Part shown: positions 17,509 to 27,224 of the stretch, in pieces
How the letters are laid out: every line of letters starts with the position of its first letter
Position numbering within the stretch: position 1 is the first letter of the stretch
Notes under the pieces: model-generated
Told to the model about the DNA's origin: nothing
The model's input: only the letters and a program-made list of their open reading frames with translations
Database searches by the model: none
Source: Halopseudomonas pelagia
GTDB taxonomy: Bacteria > Pseudomonadota > Gammaproteobacteria > Pseudomonadales > Pseudomonadaceae
DNA: 64,000 nt
Assembly (NCBI RefSeq): GCF_009497895.1
Contig: NZ_CP033116.1
Location: forward strand, 372,001 to 436,000
Direction of reading: 5' to 3'
Made by a program: the position numbers and the translations under genes

Positions 17509-18686
17509 TAATTCGTTTTGACGCTGGCGGGTCTGTCAGTTGGCTTCAGAGCCAGCTGGACGAATATCAGTGCGACCCGAGCATTCAGGCCGTCATGCTG
17601 TTTGCCACCTCACAGAACGGCTGGCCGGAGGGCTGGCTGGACAGTCTCCTGCAGCGCCAGCGCAAGCCGGTATTCGGCGGACTGTTTCCTATGTTAATCG
17701 CCCAGGGCGACAGCCATGAACGTGGGACCCTGTGCATTGGCCTGACTCATCGTCCAGACCTGCTGGTGCTGCCCGAGTTGAGCAATCCCGCACAGAGTCT
17801 CGAACAGATGGTTGCGGAAATGCCTGCGGCGTGCCACTCATTAACTCGTGCCAACGCAACTCTCATGGTTCTGGTCGACGGCTTGACTACCGGCATCTCG
17901 CGTCTAGTCGAAGCGCTCTTCAACCAATGCGGCTTACAAATGAATATTCTTGGCGGCGGCGCTGGGGCGCAGAATATGCAGCCAGCCGCCTGCATCATTA
18001 CGCCCCAAGGTGTTCTTCGCGACGCCGCGCTGGTCGCCCGTCTGGCACTGGGCAGCGGTGTGGGTGTGGCCCACGGCTGGGCGCCAATGTCCGCCAGCTA
18101 CACAGTCACGGAATCCGAACAGAACATCATTCGCAGCCTGGACTGGCAACCCGCTTTATCGGTCTACCATCATGAGCTGGCGCTGCACAGCAATGTGGCT
18201 CTGAGCGAACCCTCACTGCCCCACCAAGCCAACGCACACCCACTGGGTATCAGCCGCATGGACAGCGAAGTCGTGGTCCGGGATGTTATCGCGGCAGATG
18301 TCGACGGTGGGCTGATCTGCCTCGGTGAGATACCCGCCGGCGAATTTATACATGTATTGCATGCCAGTGCAGCTGACTTGCTGACCGCGGCTCGACTGGC
18401 ACGCGATGTTGCGATCAATGAGCTTGAGGAACTGGAACAGCTCGAGTGTCACCGTTCCAACATTGCCTTGGTGTTCGATTCGCTATCCAGAGCCCAGTTT
18501 CTCGGTGCTGACATGGAGCTGGAAATCGCATTGCTGAGCAACAATCAGCAGCTTGACGTGTTTGGCGTGCTGACCCTCGGCGAGATCGCCAACAGCGGAA
18601 AAGGCTATCTGGAGTTTTACAACAAAAGTTGTGTGCTTGCTTGCTTCGCCAAGCCTCCTCTCAGTATCCGCCTGGAACAACTCTAA
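17505..18686 (+). CDS. FIST-domain sensor, NosP-like
   Basis: 393 aa cytosolic protein with FIST_N (about 20-215; [22 protein letters not shown]) and FIST_C (about 220-365; [38 protein letters not shown]). FIST proteins of this size next to hybrid kinases include NosP, a heme protein that binds nitric oxide and regulates kinase autophosphorylation (P. aeruginosa PA1975, Legionella Lpg0279, Vibrio VpsV). The heme ligand cannot be fixed from sequence alone. It overlaps both neighbours (4 nt and 1 nt), so it is translationally coupled to the EAL protein and the kinase. Confidence 0.82.
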   Translation: MIIRFDAGGSVSWLQSQLDEYQCDPSIQAVMLFATSQNGWPEGWLDSLLQRQRKPVFGGLFPMLIAQGDSHERGTLCIGLTHRPDLLVLPELSNPAQSLEQMVAEMPAACHSLTRANATLMVLVDGLTTGISRLVEALFNQCGLQMNILGGGAGAQNMQPAACIITPQGVLRDAALVARLALGSGVGVAHGWAPMSASYTVTESEQNIIRSLDWQPALSVYHHELALHSNVALSEPSLPHQANAHPLGISRMDSEVVVRDVIAADVDGGLICLGEIPAGEFIHVLHASAADLLTAARLARDVAINELEELEQLECHRSNIALVFDSLSRAQFLGADMELEIALLSNNQQLDVFGVLTLGEIANSGKGYLEFYNKSCVLACFAKPPLSIRLEQL

Positions 18687-21136
18687 TGCACAGGGCCGAC
18701 AACACCGAGATCCTGTACCAGATTGCGCTTTCTATCGGCAACAGCCTCGAACTGCAGAGCATGCTCAAGGAGTGCTGCACGACCCTGCTGCGCGCACTGA
18801 ACGGCTCTGCCTTGTGCGTCATGCAGCAACAGCCTGACCACGCCGAATGGACGCCTATCCTGCATATGCCCAGAACCGCAGCACTTGATGGCACCTTCGA
18901 GGACTCCACTTTTGCGGATATTGCCACAGGACACCAGACCTCCTATTGCCTGATCAGCTCTAAAGCAGAATGTCATTGCTTCAGCCTTCCAGGGTTCGGG
19001 GTGTTGATGTTGCAAAAAAGAACGGCCCAGCTACGTCCGGAGCTGGTGATCTCGTTGCAGCAACTTATGGCTAAACTCGCACTCGCAATCCATGCGTGTC
19101 TGTATGAAGCCGAGCTGAAAAAGCAAGTGCTCAGTGCCCAGTCTGCCAACACCGCCAAGAGCCAGTTTCTCGCCAATATGAGCCACGAGATTCGCACGCC
19201 CATGAACGGGGTGATTGGTATGCTCGACCTGGCGCTCGATTCGGACCTGCCTCAACAGCAACACGAGCAGCTGCAACTGGCGCGCCTCTCTGCCAGTCAC
19301 CTGCTTGAGATCATTAACGACGTGCTGGATCTATCCAAGATCGAAGCCGGCAAGATCGAAGTTCAGCCGGAGAAAACCGTGTTGCTGCAGTTGGTCGGGC
19401 ATGTCATGAAGTCCTTGGCACCCAAAGCCTGGGAGAAGCAGCTCGACTTCAAATATGCGCTGGAGCCAGGACTGCCCTGCGAAATCATGGTCGACGCTCC
19501 CCGTCTGCGCCAGGTATTGCTTAATCTGCTGGGAAACGCACTCAAATTCACGCAACACGGGACAGTCTGCCTGCATGTTGGCTGGCAAACCGGCGGCGAC
19601 AATACTGGCCGGCTGCGTTTCCAGATCCAGGACACAGGTCCTGGAATCGCAGCAGACAATCTCAGCCATATATTTGACGCCTTCACCCAGATAGACAACG
19701 CTAGCACTCGGCAGTTTGAAGGTTCAGGTCTGGGTTTGGCTATCGTACGGCGGCTGACGGTAGTCCTCGGCGGAGAAATCAGCGTCACCAGCACACGGGG
19801 TGAAGGGGCCAGCTTCTACTTCGATATTCCAGTGCTGGCGGTCCCACCGGACCCCACCCACCTCCCGGCGGCTCGCCGCGCGCTGCTGATCGCAGATGAC
19901 CCCATAACCCGAAGCAGCTTGGCCGTCATGTTGCGGACCTTGCACATCAATCTAATCGAAGCATGCAGCGGCTCGGAAGGCCTGTTTCTGCTGCGCGAGG
20001 CCAAACTCGCAGACGCAGCTTTTGAGTTTCTGCTTATAGAAGAACACATGCCCGACACAAGTGGCAGCCAGACTATCCGCAGTGTGTTGGGCGAGCAATT
20101 GCTCGAGGCTGATCGCATCACTCTGATCCTTCCCTGCAATCTGCCGGAAACCTCTCGTTCTGCCAAACGCCAGGAACTCATACGCTGCCTGGTCAAACCA
20201 GTGGTTATCGATGAGTTGCAACGTGTAGTAGGACAGCGACAGGGACAGGGACAAGGACAAGGACAGCCCCCGACGACCAACGCCCCAGCCAAAGGTCTTC
20301 CCATACTCCGGGTGCTGATTGTCGAAGACAACCTGATCAACCGCAAGCTAACCGAGTCACTGTTAAGAAAGGCCGCCATGCATTGTCGATGTGCAGAAAA
20401 CGGTGAGCAGGCGATGACCATGCTGGAGCGCGAATCGTTCGATCTGATACTGATGGACATGATGATGCCGGTCATGGACGGCATGCAGACCATCGCTGCC
20501 ATTCGGCAGCGCGCGCAGCAACAAGGTTTGATGCCGGTGCCTATCATCGCTTTGACTGCAAACGCGATGAAAGGGGATCGCGAACGATATCTGGCAGAGG
20601 ACATTCAGGGTTACGTCTCCAAGCCGGTGGATGGGCCTCTGCTAATCGATACTATCCGCCAGCTGGCAACCGTCCGAATACCCCACCCAAGCCCCGCTGA
20701 ATACTCGTTGGAAAACCTGTTGCTTGAAGCTACCCAGATTCTGCCCGCTCACGGCATTAGCGCAAGCTGGGCGGTAGCCAATCGGCTGGATCTGCCGCGT
20801 ATCCTCAGCCGACTGGGTGGCGACAAAGCACTGTTGGAGATCATTACCGGCTTGTTTCTGGAGGATGCTCCCGGTTACCTCCAGACTCTGGAAGAGGGCA
20901 TTCGTCAGCAGGATCACGACGTGGTCGCAAGGCTGGCGCATACGCTCAAGGGACTGGCTGGCACGTTCGCCGCCGATGACGTTGCGGATACCGCCCGGCA
21001 ATTGCAGGACCAGGCCCGACAGAACCAGAGCGCGGCCTGCCAGCAGGCTACCTACGCTCGCTTGCGACAGCAGATTGTAGAGCTGATCAGTGCCCTCAAT
21101 CAGATTCCACATAGCTCCGGGAGGGTCAGCGTATGA
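18686..21136 (+). CDS. Hybrid histidine kinase (GAF-HisKA-HATPase-REC-REC-Hpt), NahK/VpsS-like
   Basis: 816 aa from an ATG sharing one base with the FIST stop (TAATG). No transmembrane segment. GAF-like N-terminus (5-145); HisKA with H167 ([11 protein letters not shown]); HATPase_c (about 275-395). A first receiver (about 400-515) has E452 in place of the phosphoacceptor Asp (LLIEEHMPD). A Gln-Gly linker follows, then a second receiver with D591 ([13 protein letters not shown]) and a C-terminal Hpt with H752 ([10 protein letters not shown]). It probably receives the FIST signal and sends phosphate through D591 and H752 to the REC-GGDEF-EAL protein and to the REC-Hpt/LuxO-like branch. That routing is inference. 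Confidence 0.9.
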   Translation: MHRADNTEILYQIALSIGNSLELQSMLKECCTTLLRALNGSALCVMQQQPDHAEWTPILHMPRTAALDGTFEDSTFADIATGHQTSYCLISSKAECHCFSLPGFGVLMLQKRTAQLRPELVISLQQLMAKLALAIHACLYEAELKKQVLSAQSANTAKSQFLANMSHEIRTPMNGVIGMLDLALDSDLPQQQHEQLQLARLSASHLLEIINDVLDLSKIEAGKIEVQPEKTVLLQLVGHVMKSLAPKAWEKQLDFKYALEPGLPCEIMVDAPRLRQVLLNLLGNALKFTQHGTVCLHVGWQTGGDNTGRLRFQIQDTGPGIAADNLSHIFDAFTQIDNASTRQFEGSGLGLAIVRRLTVVLGGEISVTSTRGEGASFYFDIPVLAVPPDPTHLPAARRALLIADDPITRSSLAVMLRTLHINLIEACSGSEGLFLLREAKLADAAFEFLLIEEHMPDTSGSQTIRSVLGEQLLEADRITLILPCNLPETSRSAKRQELIRCLVKPVVIDELQRVVGQRQGQGQGQGQPPTTNAPAKGLPILRVLIVEDNLINRKLTESLLRKAAMHCRCAENGEQAMTMLERESFDLILMDMMMPVMDGMQTIAAIRQRAQQQGLMPVPIIALTANAMKGDRERYLAEDIQGYVSKPVDGPLLIDTIRQLATVRIPHPSPAEYSLENLLLEATQILPAHGISASWAVANRLDLPRILSRLGGDKALLEIITGLFLEDAPGYLQTLEEGIRQQDHDVVARLAHTLKGLAGTFAADDVADTARQLQDQARQNQSAACQQATYARLRQQIVELISALNQIPHSSGRVSV
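20231..20266 (+). repeat. Hexanucleotide GGACAR tandem repeat inside the hybrid kinase gene
   Basis: Six tandem 6-bp units (one variant, CGACAG) encode alternating Gln and Gly in the linker between the two receivers. The unit length keeps the frame, so slippage would change linker length rather than truncate the kinase. Confidence 0.85.
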
Positions 21137-21228
21137 CCTGGGTACGCTCAATTATCGCAGTGCTGGATGGCTGAAGCATTCGCTGGCGCTAAACCGAATA
21201 CCACTCCCTGACACTAAAGGAATTCAAT

Positions 21229-22530
21229 ATGCTGCTGCATAAATGGGGTAAACGTCTGGAACAGGAAGTCAATGGATTACAGGGGACCGTTCACGATCTC
21301 AAAAACGACCTGAATGCCGTTCGTCTAAACATGGGCTGGATCGAATTCTCGGTCCGGGGCGAGGTTCTGACCGCCAATGACCTGTTTCTCGGTATTGTTG
21401 GCTACCAACTGGAAGACATTCGTGGAAAACACCATCGAACCTTTTGCGACCCAGCCTATGCGAAATCGACAGCCTATCGCCAATTCTGGAACGAGCTGGC
21501 TGCCGGTATAAGCCAGACAGGTACGTTCAAGCGGCTGAAACGCTCCGGCGAGGCTGTATGGCTGGAGGCCTCGTACTTCCCGGTACGTAACGAGCATGGG
21601 GAAGTAACCAAGATCATCAAGATTTCCGCCGACGTGACCGAGAACCAGCAGGCACTGATGGACCGCAACGCGATGTTCCATGCCCTGGACAAATCACTGG
21701 CAGTGATCGAGTTTTCGCCCCAGGGCGATATCTTGCATGCCAATGACAACTTCCTGCGGACGACTGGTTACAAGCTGGCGGACATCAAGGGAAAACACCA
21801 TGAGATATTCTGCGAGCGTCAGTTCTACCGTGAAAACCCCGGGTTCTGGTCCGATCTCGCCGCCGGCAGATTTCACTCGGGGCGATTTGAGCGCAAGGAT
21901 GCTCAGGGCAATGTGATCTGGCTGGAGGCAACCTACAATCCGATTGTGAATACTGAAGGCAAAGTCTACAAGGTGATCAAATTTGCGTCGAACATCACCC
22001 AGCGAGTGATGGACGCGCAAAATGCCGCCGAAGTTGCTGCAACAACCTCCGAGGAAACATCACAGATCACCTCTCAGGCACGGCACGCGCTCGAAGACGC
22101 AGTGCGAATCTCCGGTCAGATTACCGATCAGGTCAAAGAAGCCAGTGACATCAGCCAACAGTTGAGTGCTCAGTCGAACAGCATTGCGGCCATCGTTACC
22201 ACCATTCGTGCGATTGCCGATCAAACCAACCTTCTGGCGTTGAACGCGGCAATTGAAGCGGCTCGCGCCGGAGATACCGGTCGAGGCTTTGCGGTCGTGG
22301 CCGATGAGGTACGCAAGCTTGCGGCCCGAACCGGCGAAGCGACCATGGAAATCGGCAGCGTGGTACAGGCCAATGCCGGACTGATCGCCAAGATCCACGT
22401 GCAGATGGAGCTCATCAGCGAAAGCTCAGGCCAGAGCCAGGACGGCATTGCTCTAGTCAGCTCGGGCATTGCTGAAGTCGAACAGGGCGTGGCGCATCTA
22501 GCGGAAATGACCAGTCGCCTGTCAGCCTGA
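21229..22530 (+). CDS. Soluble PAS-PAS-methyl-accepting chemotaxis protein, BdlA-like
   Basis: 433 aa without transmembrane segments. A short coiled coil at 5-30 is followed by two very similar PAS domains (about 32-145 and 150-270; each has a GYxLxDIxGKHH motif). The C-terminal signalling domain has the conserved MCP hairpin ([17 protein letters not shown], then [14 protein letters not shown]). Size and layout match P. aeruginosa BdlA, which triggers biofilm dispersion. It follows the hybrid kinase by 92 nt on the same strand. An aerotaxis-type receptor is the alternative reading. Confidence 0.85.
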   Translation: MLLHKWGKRLEQEVNGLQGTVHDLKNDLNAVRLNMGWIEFSVRGEVLTANDLFLGIVGYQLEDIRGKHHRTFCDPAYAKSTAYRQFWNELAAGISQTGTFKRLKRSGEAVWLEASYFPVRNEHGEVTKIIKISADVTENQQALMDRNAMFHALDKSLAVIEFSPQGDILHANDNFLRTTGYKLADIKGKHHEIFCERQFYRENPGFWSDLAAGRFHSGRFERKDAQGNVIWLEATYNPIVNTEGKVYKVIKFASNITQRVMDAQNAAEVAATTSEETSQITSQARHALEDAVRISGQITDQVKEASDISQQLSAQSNSIAAIVTTIRAIADQTNLLALNAAIEAARAGDTGRGFAVVADEVRKLAARTGEATMEIGSVVQANAGLIAKIHVQMELISESSGQSQDGIALVSSGIAEVEQGVAHLAEMTSRLSA

Positions 22531-22536
22531 ACCGGC

Positions 22537-22559
22537 GCGGCCGAGCAGCAATCGGTCGC
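22537..22559 (+). terminator. Possible weak terminator hairpin
   Basis: Arms GCGGCCGA and TCGGTCGC pair 7 of 8 (one G-U) around a 7-nt loop, 6 nt after the BdlA-like stop. There is no U tract, so intrinsic termination is doubtful. Confidence 0.3.
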
Positions 22560-22566
22560 ATTGAAA

Positions 22567-22585
22567 GATGATCTTTCTCATTTAC
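22567..22585 (-). promoter_or_regulatory. Fur box upstream of the siderophore exporter
   Basis: Read on the minus strand, GTAAATGAGAAAGATCATC matches 13 of 19 positions of GATAATGATAATCATTATC. It ends 53 nt before the exporter start at 22639, so iron repression of the exporter is expected. Confidence 0.6.
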
Positions 22586-22638
22586 TTTCAATCTGATTGT
22601 TTTAAGCTGCGCCCATTCTGCTGACCGGATCAATCCTG

Positions 22639-24291
22639 ATGAAATTGCTGTCTCTGTTATTCCGCGATAACCGCCTGCCGCTACTTGGCATCATGTTGCT
22701 GAGCATCGGCAGCGCCCTGCTCAGCGTTGCGGTGATCGCCTATGTAAACAACCGCCTGATCGCCGGCACTGACGACCTTGGCCAGGCGCTGCTGGGCTTT
22801 GCCGGGCTACTCTGCGCGCTGCTGCTGTGCGCCACGGGCGCGCAAATTGGTTTGCATCGTCTGAGCCACGGCTTTGTTTACCGGATGCGTCGCTCGCTGG
22901 TCAAACGCGTGCTAGATACCGACATAGAGCGTATCGAGCAGATCGGTGGCGCGCGCATTCTTGCCAGCCTGTCGACCGATATCCGCAATATCACCGTGGC
23001 CTTTGTCGGCCTGCCGGAAATGCTCTACGGCATGGCGCTGACGCTGGCGGCTTTTGTCTACCTGGCCTGGTTGTCCGGCCCACTGTTTATCACCACTTTG
23101 CTTTGGCTGGGCCTGACCTTTGTCGTCGGCTGGCTGCTGGTCAGCCGCGTGCATCGGCATATCCAGCGCATGCGCGAAGCTGAAGATCGCCTGTATGGCA
23201 ACTATCAGGACGTGATTGAAGGGCGCAAGGAACTGGCGCTAAACCGTCACCGCGCCAACCGTCTGTACCAGGAAGAGTTCGACGACAACGCACGCCTGTA
23301 CCGTGACGAGATCATCCGCGCCGATACCTTCTATGGGCTGTCCGGCAACTGGGCGAATATCATGGTGCTGGGGCTGATCGGCCTGGTGTTCTTTCTCGCC
23401 GGCGGCCTGGGCTGGGCTGAACCTGCGGTCGCCGCCACCTACGCGCTGACCATGCTGTTTCTGCGCACGCCGATGGTCGCTGCGGTTAATACCTTGCCGC
23501 ATCTGATCACGGCTCAAGTATCGCTGAACAAGCTGGAAACCTTGGCGCTGACGCCGCATACCGAGGCCTTCCACGAAGTCGCGCCATTGAAATCGGATTG
23601 GCAGGAGCTGCGGCTGCAATCGCTGGTTTATCGCTATCCGGCAGAAGAGGGCGAAGGCTTTGATGTTGGCCCGCTGGATCTGACCGTGCGCCGTGGCGAA
23701 GTGATTTTCGTGATTGGCGGCAACGGCAGTGGCAAGTCAACCATGGCGCGACTACTCACCGGCTTGTACCGCCCGCACAGTGGCCAGATCAGCCTGGACG
23801 ACCGGCCCGTGGCCGAACAGGAGCTGAGCGCTTACCGGCAGATGTTCGCCAGCGTATTCAGTGACTTTCATCTATTCAGCCGCTTGCTGGGCAAGGACGG
23901 CAACGAAGTGCCCGATGCCGAAGTGGACAGCTGGTTGAGCAAGCTGCATCTGCAGCACAAGGTCGGCATCGTCGATGGCCGCTTGAGCGATATTCAGTTA
24001 TCCCAGGGCCAGCGCAAACGCCTGGCGCTGCTGCTGGGTCTGCTCGAGCAACGCGACATTCTGCTGCTGGACGAATGGGCCGCCGATCAGGATCCGCTGT
24101 TCCGCCGGCTGTTCTATCGCGAGCTGCTGCCGCAGTTCAAGGCGGCGGGCAAAACCGTGATCGCGATTACCCATGACGACCACTATTTCGACCAGGCCGA
24201 CCGCGTCTTGAAGATGGACAATGGCCGCCTGCTGGAACTGGTTGGCGAGCAACGCGCGAGCGCCAGCGCCGATGCGCTCTTGAATATATGA
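22639..24291 (+). CDS. Cyclic-peptide/siderophore export ABC transporter (PvdE/YojI type)
   Basis: 550 aa fused permease-ATPase. An N-terminal six-helix membrane domain (1-320) is followed by a nucleotide-binding domain (330-545) with Walker A GGNGSGKST, signature LSQGQRKRLALL, Walker B DILLLDEWAADQDP and the H-loop ITHDDHYF. The family exports peptidic siderophore precursors (PvdE) or cyclic peptides. The preceding Fur box and the following FhuF-type reductase point to iron. No peptide synthetase is in the window, so the cargo is unknown. Confidence 0.87.
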   Translation: MKLLSLLFRDNRLPLLGIMLLSIGSALLSVAVIAYVNNRLIAGTDDLGQALLGFAGLLCALLLCATGAQIGLHRLSHGFVYRMRRSLVKRVLDTDIERIEQIGGARILASLSTDIRNITVAFVGLPEMLYGMALTLAAFVYLAWLSGPLFITTLLWLGLTFVVGWLLVSRVHRHIQRMREAEDRLYGNYQDVIEGRKELALNRHRANRLYQEEFDDNARLYRDEIIRADTFYGLSGNWANIMVLGLIGLVFFLAGGLGWAEPAVAATYALTMLFLRTPMVAAVNTLPHLITAQVSLNKLETLALTPHTEAFHEVAPLKSDWQELRLQSLVYRYPAEEGEGFDVGPLDLTVRRGEVIFVIGGNGSGKSTMARLLTGLYRPHSGQISLDDRPVAEQELSAYRQMFASVFSDFHLFSRLLGKDGNEVPDAEVDSWLSKLHLQHKVGIVDGRLSDIQLSQGQRKRLALLLGLLEQRDILLLDEWAADQDPLFRRLFYRELLPQFKAAGKTVIAITHDDHYFDQADRVLKMDNGRLLELVGEQRASASADALLNI

Positions 24292-24306
24292 ATGATAATG
24301 GTTTAG
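24282..24306 (+). promoter_or_regulatory. Fur-box-like hexamer array upstream of the FhuF-type gene
   Basis: Overlapping GATAAT-like hexamers (GAATAT, ATGAAT, GATAAT, GGTTTA) span the exporter stop codon. The core AATGATAAT matches the Fur consensus exactly, and the best 19-mer scores 11 of 19. It lies 80-100 nt before the reductase start. Confidence 0.5.
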
Positions 24307-24387
24307 ATTGACGCCCTTCGCAGGCGCCTGCCACATTCTCGGGCGCCGCTTCCCTTAGCCGGCTACCAAGGCCGGCGTGGAGACGCC

Positions 24388-25149
24388 ATGCAACCCGCCC
24401 TGACAGCGCTATTTCCAGACCCTCTCGTAGCGCTGGGTGAAACTCTGGTGTTCAGCGACGATCCGCGACCCTCGCTGTCGATGCAGGAGTACCTGGCGCC
24501 AGCGCATGTGGAAGCCTGTCTGATGCGCTTTGCACCGCAATACAGGGACGGGGACCGTCGTGCGCTGGTCTCGATCTGGATCAAATACCATTTCCTGCGA
24601 CTGATCCCACCAGTAATCATTGCCAGCCTGAATGCCAACTGGAAACTGCCGGTGCGGGCCCAGGATCTGCGCATTATCATGGGCGAAGATGGCCTGCCCG
24701 CCGCGTTCCAGTTGCCTGATGCAGGTCACGCCTGGCCGAACGAGCCCAGAAACGCCTTTGAGCGCTTCGCCGATCTGCTCGATGGGCATCTGGATCCGTT
24801 GATTCGCACCCTGAGCAGTCAGGTGAAACTCTCACCCAAGGTGCTCTGGAGCAGCGCCGGGCACTATCTGGAGTGGATCCTCGGGGAATTGGGTAAGTAC
24901 CCGGTACGCCAGAGCTTGATGGATCAGGCTGGGGAGTTGATCACCCAGCGTTGCCGCCCGGATAGCTTCCGCAACCCTCTGCATGACAGCATCCGTTATG
25001 TGCCGCGCGAGGGCGAGCCCGACTTACAGCGTGAACGACTGAATTGCTGCATCCGCTACAAACTGCCGGGCAAAAAGCTTTGCAGCACCTGTCCGCATAC
25101 CTGCAAACCGCCCCCTGGCTACGATCCGCAGCAATTCAAACAGGCGTGA
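24388..25149 (+). CDS. Siderophore-iron reductase, FhuF-like 2Fe-2S protein
   Basis: 253 aa. The C-terminal C220-C221-x10-C232-x2-C235 pattern (NCC to CSTC) is the FhuF 2Fe-2S signature. The family reduces ferric siderophores in the cytosol to release iron. The N-terminal 200 residues form the helical FhuF-like region and lack a signal peptide. Its position 96 nt after a siderophore-type exporter and a Fur-like box supports the role. It is convergent with the nitronate monooxygenase (3-nt gap). Confidence 0.85.
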   Translation: MQPALTALFPDPLVALGETLVFSDDPRPSLSMQEYLAPAHVEACLMRFAPQYRDGDRRALVSIWIKYHFLRLIPPVIIASLNANWKLPVRAQDLRIIMGEDGLPAAFQLPDAGHAWPNEPRNAFERFADLLDGHLDPLIRTLSSQVKLSPKVLWSSAGHYLEWILGELGKYPVRQSLMDQAGELITQRCRPDSFRNPLHDSIRYVPREGEPDLQRERLNCCIRYKLPGKKLCSTCPHTCKPPPGYDPQQFKQA

Positions 25150-25152
25150 GCG

Positions 25153-26190
25153 CTAGTCCGCACCCATCAACAGGCGGGTCAGTTCGGTGGCGGATATCGG
25201 TTTACAGCCGCGTACATTCTGCCCGGCCCAGAGCGGTGAGAAATCGCCACTGCCGCGCTTTTCCGCTGCGCCGCGCAAGGGTGTGATCGCCGTACCGGCC
25301 ATGGGGAAAGCCGGCGCCAGTTGGCTGATCGGCCCCAGCTCGCGGATCACCCGATTGACGATGCCGCGTGCCGGGCGCCCGGAAAACACATTGGTCAGCG
25401 CCGTGTGCAGCGCTGCTTCACTTTGCAACGCCAGGCGATGTACGGCACTGGTGTTGGCTTCGGGGCACAACAGGTAAGCCGTACCCACCTGCACCGCTAC
25501 CGCGCCCAATACCATGGCGGCGCGCGCCCCGGCAGCATCGGCTATCCCGCCCGCGGCGATGACCGGCAACCTGACAGCCTCGACGATCTGCGGTAGCAAG
25601 GCGAAGGTGCTGACCTGGGTGGTGACGTCTTCGGTCAGAAACATCCCGCGATGCCCGCCCGCTTCCAGGCCTTGCGCAATCACCGCGTCCGCACCATGGG
25701 CTTCCAGCCAGAGTGCTTCCTCCACCGTCGTCGCCGACGAGAGTATCGTGGTACCCCAGCTTTTCAGCTCATCCAGCAGCTCGGGCTGCGGCAGGCCAAA
25801 ATGAAAGCTGACCACCGGCGGCTTGCACTCGCGCAAAAGCTCAAGTGCCTGGGCATCAAAAGGCCTGCGCCCGGCACCGCTGGGGATGCTATCGATATCC
25901 AGGTCCAGTTCCTGATAATAGGGCGCCAGCGCCTGGCGCCAGGCCGCTTCGCGCTGGTCATCCGCTGTCGGCGGGGTATGGCAGAAAAAATTCACATTCC
26001 ATGGCCCAGCGGCCTGCTCGCGCATGATCTTGAGTTCCGCGGCCAGTGCCTCGGGGCTGAGCATGGCGGCGGGGGTCGAGCCCAACCCGCCGGCACGGCA
26101 GACCGCCAGCGCCAGCTTGCTGTCCTGAACCCCGGCCATGGGTGCCTGGATGATGGGGAGCTGGCTGCCCAGCAATGGGTGTGCGCTCAT
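25153..26190 (-). CDS. Nitronate monooxygenase (2-nitropropane dioxygenase family)
   Basis: 345 aa FMN-dependent TIM barrel. Seen: PIIQAPMAG at the N-terminus, GSTPAAMLSPE, VIAQGLEAGGHRG with the putative catalytic His, PVIAAGGIADA for phosphate binding, and VQVGTAYLLCPEA. The family oxidises toxic alkyl nitronates such as propionate-3-nitronate. The LysR gene lies upstream on the same strand, 35 nt away, and may be cotranscribed. Confidence 0.88.
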   Translation of the reverse strand: MSAHPLLGSQLPIIQAPMAGVQDSKLALAVCRAGGLGSTPAAMLSPEALAAELKIMREQAAGPWNVNFFCHTPPTADDQREAAWRQALAPYYQELDLDIDSIPSGAGRRPFDAQALELLRECKPPVVSFHFGLPQPELLDELKSWGTTILSSATTVEEALWLEAHGADAVIAQGLEAGGHRGMFLTEDVTTQVSTFALLPQIVEAVRLPVIAAGGIADAAGARAAMVLGAVAVQVGTAYLLCPEANTSAVHRLALQSEAALHTALTNVFSGRPARGIVNRVIRELGPISQLAPAFPMAGTAITPLRGAAEKRGSGDFSPLWAGQNVRGCKPISATELTRLLMGAD

Positions 26191-26225
26191 GGGTTTCTCC
26201 TGATGAAAGCAGATAGAAGGTTAGC

Positions 26226-27125
26226 CTAACGGTTTGCCTCAGCGCTCATCCAGTCCTGAACGTGATCAAGGAAACAGGTGATGCGCGCGGCCAGGGCCGT
26301 ATTGCGGTAATACACCGCGTGGATTGGCTGCTGATGGCCATTGTCATACTCGGCAAGCACCTCCACCAAACGGCCCTGTCTACGATCTGCCAGTGTCATG
26401 AAATCCGACAGGCAGGCAATGCCTTGGCCATCCAGCGCCAGTTGCCGCAGGGTTTCGCCGTTGGACGCCTTGATCGCTGGCTCAATCGCGAAGCGATCGC
26501 CCAGCGCATGGCGTAGCGGCCAGTGGTTTAGACTCTCCGGCTGGGTAAATCCGAGCAATTTGTGCGTGGCAAGCTCCTCAACCTGCTGCGGAATACCGTG
26601 CGCCTCAAGGTACTCTGGGCTGGCGAGGATCCTTAATCGACTATGACCGAGTGAGCGGGCATGCAGTGTCGAGTCACGCAGTGTGCCGACGCGAATAGCC
26701 ACATCGGTACGCTGCTCCAGCAGGTCGATATACAGTTCGTCGCTGTCCAGCTCCAGATCAATTTCCGGATAGCGCGCGCGAAAGCTCTCGAGCAACGGCA
26801 CGATGATGTGCAGCATCACTGGCGTGGAAGCATTGACGCGCAAACGCCCAGCCGGACGCTGACGACGCAGGGCGATCTGCTCCTCTGCGGCTTCCACCGC
26901 ATGCAGAATCTGCCGGGCGTCAGCAAGAAAGGCCACGCCTTCTTCGGTCAGCTCCAATCGCCGGGTGGTACGCCGCAGCAGCGTGGTGCCGAGCTTGCCT
27001 TCCAGCCGGCTCAGCGCCCGGCTGATCCCGGAGGCGGATTGGTCCACCTGTTCCGCCGCAGCGCTGATCGAGCCGCTGTCTACCACCCGGACAAAGGCCT
27101 GCAACTCATCAAGTGTCGTTTTCAT
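26226..27125 (-). CDS. LysR-family transcriptional regulator
   Basis: 299 aa. N-terminal winged helix-turn-helix (1-62: SGSISAAAEQVDQSASGISRAL) and a C-terminal periplasmic-binding-like effector domain (about 90-295). The gene is divergent from an MFS transporter, and a perfect palindrome at 27131-27147 sits just before its start. It probably controls the transporter and itself; the nitronate monooxygenase downstream may belong to the same regulon. Effector unknown. Confidence 0.9.
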   Translation of the reverse strand: MKTTLDELQAFVRVVDSGSISAAAEQVDQSASGISRALSRLEGKLGTTLLRRTTRRLELTEEGVAFLADARQILHAVEAAEEQIALRRQRPAGRLRVNASTPVMLHIIVPLLESFRARYPEIDLELDSDELYIDLLEQRTDVAIRVGTLRDSTLHARSLGHSRLRILASPEYLEAHGIPQQVEELATHKLLGFTQPESLNHWPLRHALGDRFAIEPAIKASNGETLRQLALDGQGIACLSDFMTLADRRQGRLVEVLAEYDNGHQQPIHAVYYRNTALAARITCFLDHVQDWMSAEANR

Positions 27126-27130
27126 TCATG

Positions 27131-27147
27131 CATTTTAGTCAAAAATG
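27131..27147. promoter_or_regulatory. LysR-type operator palindrome
   Basis: CATTTT-AGTCA-AAAATG has perfect 6-bp arms and contains a T-N11-A core. It lies in the 99-nt divergent gap, 5 nt before the LysR start. Confidence 0.6.
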
Positions 27148-27224
27148 AAATGCTCGCTACCCTCTTATTCAGCAAAGATGCACCGGGCACACTGCGCACC
27201 TGATTCACTCACCGAGAAAATGCC

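Noticed and set aside
20231-20266. Tandem repeat considered as a CRISPR fragment
   Set aside because: Units are 6 bp without spacers and lie in frame inside a kinase linker.
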